Positions 60,870 through 64,000 of a DNA stretch of 64,000 bases are shown piece by piece. Positions within the stretch are counted from its first letter, which is position 1, and the number at the start of each line of letters is the position of its first letter. Made by a program: the position numbers and the translations under genes. Source of the stretch: Lates calcarifer (lineage: Eukaryota; Chordata; Actinopteri; Centropomidae); contig NW_026116067.1 in the NCBI RefSeq assembly GCF_001640805.2, forward strand, positions 1 through 64,000, written 5' to 3'. The notes below the pieces were generated by a model. That model was not told the origin of the DNA. It saw nothing but the letters and a program-made list of their open reading frames with translations, and did no database searches.

Positions 60870-61050
60870 TCTGCAGCAGGCTAATACAGTCTGGCATCGA
60901 TTCAGTTTCCCTCTAAAATAAAAACGCCTATTAGACACACACACACTGTTGCTGCCGCGGTGCCTCTGAGCCAGGCACCACCTGCTCTGTGTCTGATTTC
61001 AGCTGGAGTCAGTGCTCAGAACCACCTCAGCTTCTCAGTGAGTTTCAGCT

Positions 61051-61101
<51 letters not shown>

Positions 61102-62150
61102 CTGGTTGACTCTCTCAGCTCTCATGGTGTCGCAGCAGACAGATGTTTTCAGACAAACAGCTGTAAACTCTCCTGCAGACAGACTCAGTCAGAGAGCAGC
61201 TGGTGAACACAGAGACCCCAAACACTGAACTGAGGAATTAATCAATGATCGTTTATTGATCGCTAAGAATTTAGTTGTTCACGTGGAATTTAATTGAATC
61301 GTTTGTATCAGCAAGTGGAGTGAGTGAGTCTCTAAGAAGCTGCAGTTACTTTCCTCTCAGCTGGAGACAACATTATCTTCACTAAACAGCCTGATGTTAT
61401 ATTTTGTATATCAACGGATTTTATTAATTGATCTGATAACCTGTTAATATTGTGTAACAGCCTGTCAGTTGTGTTTGTGTCGTAGCTTTGGTTTGTCTGA
61501 CTCGCTGCCTTTATGAGGCCACAGATCTCTGTTGTTTTACTTCCTGTTAGTTCAACTTTAGTCTTTGTTTCGGAGGATTGTTGTTGATCATTTCTTCACT
61601 GAGGAGAAACACACTTTCTGTAGCAGCCTGTTTTCTGTCTGAGACATTTTCAGTGTAACAGAAAAAAAGTTTAAAAACATGTTAAAAAATTAACATTTCC
61701 TGTCTGATACGACTGTTCAATCATCTGATGTCTTATTTCCAGGACAAATAAATCCATATTTATCATCCCAAGTCTGAGTTTAACTGTCTACAGCTGGGTC
61801 TGAAATCTACATCTGGAACCATGTATAATCGTCCTCCATGATGTTTTATTTACCCTGACAGATGTCCACAGTCACTCTGTGTTTTATTCTGACCTCCTCC
61901 CTCCTCCCTCCCCCTCCCTCCCTCCCCCTCCTCCCCCTCCTTCCCCTCTCCTCCTCCCTCCTCCCTCCTCTTTAGATTCGCTGGACTAAGACGGCGGGCG
62001 GAGCCTCAGACCGTCAGGGCGACTCCTCTCTGCACAACGAGACTCTGAAGATACAAACCATCACCCGCCACCAGGGGGGGCGCTACTACTGCAAGGCTGA
62101 GAACGGACTGGGGTCTCCAGCCATCCGCTCCATACGAGTCGACGTCTACT
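34064..62150 (+). CDS. mdga2: MAM domain-containing GPI anchor protein 2, 5' part (exons 1-3)
   Basis: Exons 34064-34136, 57543-57682 and 61976-62150 join in phase (1, 0, 1) into 129 residues plus one base; the gene continues past the right edge. MDGA2 is a GPI-anchored neuronal surface protein with six Ig domains, a fibronectin-like and a MAM domain; it binds neuroligins and blocks neurexin pairing, limiting synapse formation. Residues 1-20 (MGLVFGLLWLFTGF...) are a signal peptide, followed by QGVYAPPTVRIVHSG. Ig1 has C62 (LELQCLVTGHPRPQ), W74 (RWTK) and C110 (GGRYYCKAENGLG). N92-E-T is a sequon. ERYSERVYTIREGETLEL and AENGLGSPAIRSIRVDVY fit MDGA2 better than MDGA1. Intron 1 is 23.4 kb, intron 2 is 4.3 kb. 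No lesions. Confidence 0.95.
34299..34330. repeat. (GT)n microsatellite
   Basis: Pure GT run 160 bp into mdga2 intron 1. Confidence 0.9.
34785..34882 (+). repeat. Dispersed repeat R4, short copy
   Basis: Shares GAGCGGGTCC and TTTCTACAGTAGCCCAGAGT with 37025-37105. A sequence type common in fish genomes; no coding capacity. Confidence 0.65.
35740..35850 (+). repeat. Degenerate tandem of CAGTCGGTTGA-like words
   Basis: Diverged short units built on GGACAGTCGGTCAGTTGGTC fill about 110 bp. Confidence 0.6.
37020..37340 (+). repeat. Dispersed repeat R4, longer copy
   Basis: Begins with sequence matching 34785-34882 and ends in GATGTCAGTAAATCCTACAC followed by TTTAAAGGAG, a terminal word also seen at the 15.2-kb MITE. 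Nonautonomous; class unresolved. Confidence 0.55.
37540..37554 (+). repeat. Poly(C) run, 15 nt
   Basis: Uninterrupted C homopolymer after GTTGTTGTTG. Confidence 0.85.
38017..38127 (-). repeat. Dispersed repeat family R1, copy D
   Basis: The reverse complement matches about 49586-49687, including the left part that copy A lacks (TGAGTAGAAACACAACGAGG and its upstream flank). Truncated at the other end. Confidence 0.8.
38983..39210. repeat. Cluster of three CA/GT microsatellites
   Basis: (CA)n at about 38983-39003 and 39105-39133, then (GT)n at about 39174-39206. The opposite orientations could fold on each other. Confidence 0.88.
40652..40684. repeat. (GT)n microsatellite
   Basis: Pure GT run in mdga2 intron 1. 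Confidence 0.9.
41038..41077. repeat. (GGA)n microsatellite
   Basis: GGA/GAA run; the preceding 300 bp lack repeats. Confidence 0.88.
41243..41524. repeat. Large inverted repeat (R2, head-to-head)
   Basis: Left arm 41243-41358 and right arm 41409-41524 are each 116 bp and reverse-complementary with two mismatches by my reading; the spacer is 50 bp. The left arm plus spacer is an inverted full R2 copy, the right arm a partial direct copy. Confidence 0.88.
43855..44215 (+). mobile_element. Decayed non-LTR retrotransposon ORF2 3' fragment
   Basis: Translation in shifting frames gives GFSFRDRVRNQG, PPGRLPLEVL, GRTRTLCRDHIMSHPVWEHL and EELENVLGQSDIWINQLRLL. These fit the C-terminal part of a reverse-transcriptase ORF abundant in teleosts (GLSLRDRVRS, PPGRLPGEV, GRPRTRWRDYI, then LLRLLPPR). 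The AACCTCCAAGTCTGAGGTCATGG-type start at about 43860 corresponds to an earlier ORF part, so internal sequence is deleted. Inactive. Confidence 0.72.
45505..45590 (+). repeat. Dispersed repeat R3, second copy
   Basis: Contains CTTGGACTTGAGGATAAACT and a perfect DR1 (AGGTCA G AGGTCA, 45565-45577). Related to 24780-24870 and to about 38690-38740. Confidence 0.65.
47690..48225 (+). repeat. Degenerate minisatellite, CCTCCTCAAGGACCTCTGGA-like
   Basis: More than 20 diverged copies of a roughly 20-bp unit (variants of TCAAGGACCTCTGGAACCTC), with irregular spacing. It looks old, unlike the sharp arrays at 13.4 and 60.0 kb. Confidence 0.7.
49586..49960 (+). repeat. Dispersed repeat family R1, copy B (longest)
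   Basis: The only copy containing the left, middle and right parts found separately in copies A, C and D. 49619-49821 is identical to 6887-7089 by my reading. No open frame, no clear terminal inverted repeats. Confidence 0.85.
50050..50308. mobile_element. MITE-like element with inverted TTCCGGACTAT ends
   Basis: TTCCGGACTAT (50065-50075) and its reverse complement ATAGTCCGGAA (50288-50298) flank AT-rich sequence containing ATAAGCCGCAC-type words and an (AT)n run (50138-50162). The words GGACTAT and ATAAGCCGC are typical of an old vertebrate DNA-transposon-derived repeat. Nonautonomous. Confidence 0.65.
50350..50460 (+). repeat. Dispersed repeat with GTCCCCA inverted words
   Basis: Contains TTTTTGTCCCCATTAGGAGG, AAGTCCCCATCACGTGACTG and AATACCTGGACCACAACAT, a repeat type I associate with fish genomes. 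No coding capacity. Confidence 0.5.
50523..50636. repeat. Paired (CA)n and (GT)n microsatellites
   Basis: (CA)n at 50523-50545 and (GT)n at 50618-50636, opposite orientation, about 70 bp apart. Confidence 0.85.
54630..54661. repeat. (GT)n microsatellite
   Basis: Pure GT run about 100 bp before the large CCT tract. Confidence 0.9.
54767..55632 (+). repeat. 865-bp polypyrimidine CCT/CAT tract with poly(C)35
   Basis: TCC triplets interrupted by TCTT and by a recurrent TCATCATCATCC word; almost no purine except the A of CAT. 55406-55440 is 35 consecutive C. All long open frames here (poly Glu/Arg/Met on minus) are composition artefacts. The local read depth or length could be an assembly estimate. 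Confidence 0.95.
57543..57682 (+). CDS. mdga2: mdga2 coding exon 2 (first half of Ig1)
   Basis: CCACAG acceptor at 57541-57542 and GTAACT donor at 57683. Encodes residues 25-71 with the first Ig cysteine in LELQCLVTG. Confidence 0.95.
58925..58974. repeat. (CA)n microsatellite, interrupted
   Basis: CA runs with one TCTCAC interruption. Confidence 0.9.
59791..59838 (+). repeat. GGGGAGGGA array, G-quadruplex candidate
   Basis: Five or more tandem G4-5 AGGGA units on the plus (mdga2 sense) strand: far more than the four G-runs with short loops needed for a quadruplex. Confidence 0.85.
59998..60428 (+). repeat. Minisatellite CAGGACTAAAAC, about 38 units
   Basis: Tandem 12-bp units (AGGACTAAAACC and AGAACTAAAACC) mixed with a 10-bp variant lacking CC (ACTAAACAGG). 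The register of long and short units suggests higher-order groups of three to five. Confidence 0.93.
60792..60864. repeat. (CA)n microsatellite, about 36 units
   Basis: CA tract with a single AAAC interruption. Confidence 0.95.
61052..61100. repeat. (GT)n microsatellite
   Basis: Pure GT run, opposite in orientation to the CA tract 190 bp upstream. Confidence 0.92.
61976..62150 (+). CDS. mdga2: mdga2 coding exon 3 (second half of Ig1)
   Basis: CTTTAG acceptor at 61974-61975, preceded by a roughly 85-bp pure CT tract; GTGAGA donor at 62151. Encodes residues 72-129 with the conserved Trp and second Ig cysteine. Confidence 0.95.
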
Positions 62151-64000
62151 GTGAGAACACACACTCTTATTTCATGTTGTTTGTCCAGGTGTTGTGTTAC
62201 CTGTCAGGTGTCGTATGACCGTCAACTCTGATATGAAGGATAGGAAAAATTCATGTCACGATTAACCTGGTCAAAGTAATTAAACTGTTCCTTATGGGCA
62301 GTGGTCAAATTAATGTTACGTTAACATTAAAGGAAAAACTGTAGTGAATCACAGTCAAATTTATGGAGATCGCAGCTCTGCTCTCTTTGCTGTTTAGCTA
62401 CAGAGCTAAAGTTACCTGGCTAACGTTAGCTTAATTCACTGGTGATCAAAACAGTATCACAACGAAACAAACATTCAGATAAACATCAGCGTTAGTGTAA
62501 CTAAACCAACACTCAGTAACTGATGTTTAGTTAATTTTACCTAGCATTTGGTGAACTGAGCTGGATGGTTGTCATTGACACGGGAGCGCAAAAGACGCAG
62601 GGCTCCCCCTGGTGGTGATTCAGTATAAATCAATACAGGACTGAATGTTGGTGAGACAGACTCTTTAAAGTCATTTGTGAGGATATTAGTGATTATCCTG
62701 ATGATGGAAATTCACTCTGATCAACTTACTGTGACTGTTTTTATCACGATGGATGATAAAATCGTGTATCGTCCATCTCTGGTAGGAACCCTGAGTTTAC
62801 CCTTTATCCCTGTGTGTTTATTGAGACAAAATGTTCAGTTCAGGTTCTCAAGAACAAGAATTCATAAACACACATTAAAATAATCAAGGAAGGAATAATG
62901 ATTAATTTTTTACAGTGTCCACTCTGTAGCTGAGCAGAGTGGACACTGTAAAAAAAAATGTCAAAACTACAAACTGAACTAGAGCTCCTGAAACTTCCAG
63001 AATACAGTGTGATGTGACAGGGATTTCCTCACTCTGTAAGTCCAAGTTCTGTGGTTAAAACTAATCACACTCTGAGGACTGAGTCGTGTTCAGCTCAGTA
63101 GGAAATCAAAGATCAGAAATCAGAGCAGGAGATCAGTCCAAAAGCTCTGTGATGTATATTTAGTGGTAAGTACTTTTAACATGGAGACATGGCTCCTGTC
63201 TGTTCTGATATTAATCAGAGCTGCAGAGGAGTCACAGAGCTGAGGTTGAATCTTCCAAAAAAATCTTTCCTAAACACTTTTCCTCAACCTCGATGGAAAA
63301 TATCCTGAGGTGAAGGAACGACGTGAAGGAGAATCTGACTGCTCTGACACTCGGCTGTTTTTTAAACCAACTTTATTTCCAACAGATGAAGACATGTACA
63401 GAGACAAACTGCTGTGGGCTCCAGTTCAGTAACGTTTCCTGTCCAACACAGAATCAACAGAAGGTCCAGTATCTCCTCTACTAAAGGAGATAAGATAGGA
63501 AGCACTGAAGCTGTTAGACTGAGCCCAGGTTTGTGTGGAGCTGCAGGAGATGGAGGTCAGACTCAGATCTGAAACACTCGATGACAACTGAGTAAATGAT
63601 TGTTTTGGAAAAAAATGAAGGGTTGTGCAGTAATCAAACTTAAAGCACAGAGTCGTGGTTATATATGTGTATTGTTTTTAGGTAAATCCTCTCCCTCCTC
63701 CTGAAGCTACAACAGCTGGTTAGCTTAGCTTAGCATAAAGACCGGAAACAGGAGGAAACGTTGGTGTTTCAGCTCCATCGTCAGAAGCTGGTTTTACAGC
63801 TGCAGCTGAGGGATTGTGAGACAGTTGATAAATGAGGCCTCAGGTCTGCGTGGATTAAAGAGCAGTCAGTAACTTCCTGCTGTTGTTTTCAGTCAGCTGA
63901 TGGTATTAAAACCTCCTCCTGACCTACATGTCTCCTCATCACGTGTGACAAACTCTCTCTCTGTTGTTATTTGTGCGACTCGTTGCTGATTGTTGTTGAC
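62151..64000 (+). other. mdga2: mdga2 intron 3 (partial)
   Basis: From the GTGAGA donor to the right edge, no exon seen. Contains a perfect hairpin at 62906-62955 and otherwise AT-rich unique-looking sequence with TTAGCTTAGC-type words near 63720. Confidence 0.65.
62906..62955. repeat. Perfect 21-bp inverted repeat with 8-bp loop
   Basis: Arms 62906-62926 and 62935-62955 are exact reverse complements (core ACAGTGTCCACTCTG) around the loop TAGCTGAG. The arm ends are T6 and A6. Confidence 0.93.

Larger units (their letters stand above)
57683..61975 (+). other. mdga2: mdga2 intron 2
   Basis: 4.3 kb without coding signal. Holds a GGATCA hexamer run (58460-58488), CA/GT microsatellites, a G-rich array (59791-59838), the CTAAAACCAGGA minisatellite and a long CT tract before the acceptor. 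Confidence 0.7.

Noticed and set aside
1..64000. tRNA, rRNA or snoRNA genes
   Set aside because: I looked for tRNA A/B-box pairs and snoRNA C/D boxes near the introns of slc3a2 and the HEAT gene and saw none that hold up by eye.

Overview
The window reads as a compact teleost (ray-finned fish, probably percomorph) chromosome segment. Reasons: split genes with consensus GT/AG introns, many of only 90-400 bp; a single-coding-exon fish-type TRIM gene; dense CA/GT and GGA/CCT microsatellites; remnants of fish-type non-LTR retrotransposons and short nonautonomous elements; and recognisable SLC3A2 and MDGA2 orthologues.

Layout. (1) 1-1564, minus strand: the 5' four coding exons of a gene whose fourth exon ends in a methyltransferase-motif-I-like stretch; the rest lies off the left edge. 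(2) 3450-5200, plus: an intact 466-aa TRIM (RING, B-box, coiled coil, PRY-SPRY), followed by an L2/CR1-type retrotransposon remnant (5440-5880). (3) 6220-12990, plus: a ten-coding-exon HEAT/armadillo-like helical-repeat gene, about 553 aa, with a CCAAT/CRE promoter. (4) 13940-19470, plus: slc3a2 (4F2 heavy chain), eight coding exons, 552 aa, complete. (5) About 19.8-33.2 kb: intergenic, with a CpG-richer promoter-like segment at 19.8-20.2 kb and a 1.2-kb minisatellite at 31.2-32.3 kb. (6) 33.3 kb to the right edge, plus: the first three coding exons of mdga2 (signal peptide and first Ig domain), with a 23.4-kb first intron holding most of the window's repeats.

The genes are not an operon-like set. 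SLC3A2 chaperones amino-acid transporters, MDGA2 regulates synaptic adhesion, TRIM is a predicted E3 ligase, and the HEAT and methyltransferase-like genes have no function I can assign. Four of the five genes point rightward.

The most notable observations are repeat-based or regulatory: a 203-bp block that appears identical at 6887-7089 and 49619-49821, with inverted relatives at 27.0-27.2 and 38.0-38.1 kb; a 116-bp arm inverted repeat at 41.2-41.5 kb; a perfect 21-bp hairpin in mdga2 intron 3; overlapping consensus DR1 and estrogen-response-element motifs at 24.84 kb inside a repeat; a start-stop minimal uORF 2 nt before the mdga2 ATG; a TTAA-flanked MITE in slc3a2 intron 1; an 865-bp polypyrimidine tract with a run of 35 C; and a tandem array of five forkhead motifs. 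I found no convincing new protein system, RNA gene or CRISPR array. All exon borders were placed by eye from reading frame and splice consensus.
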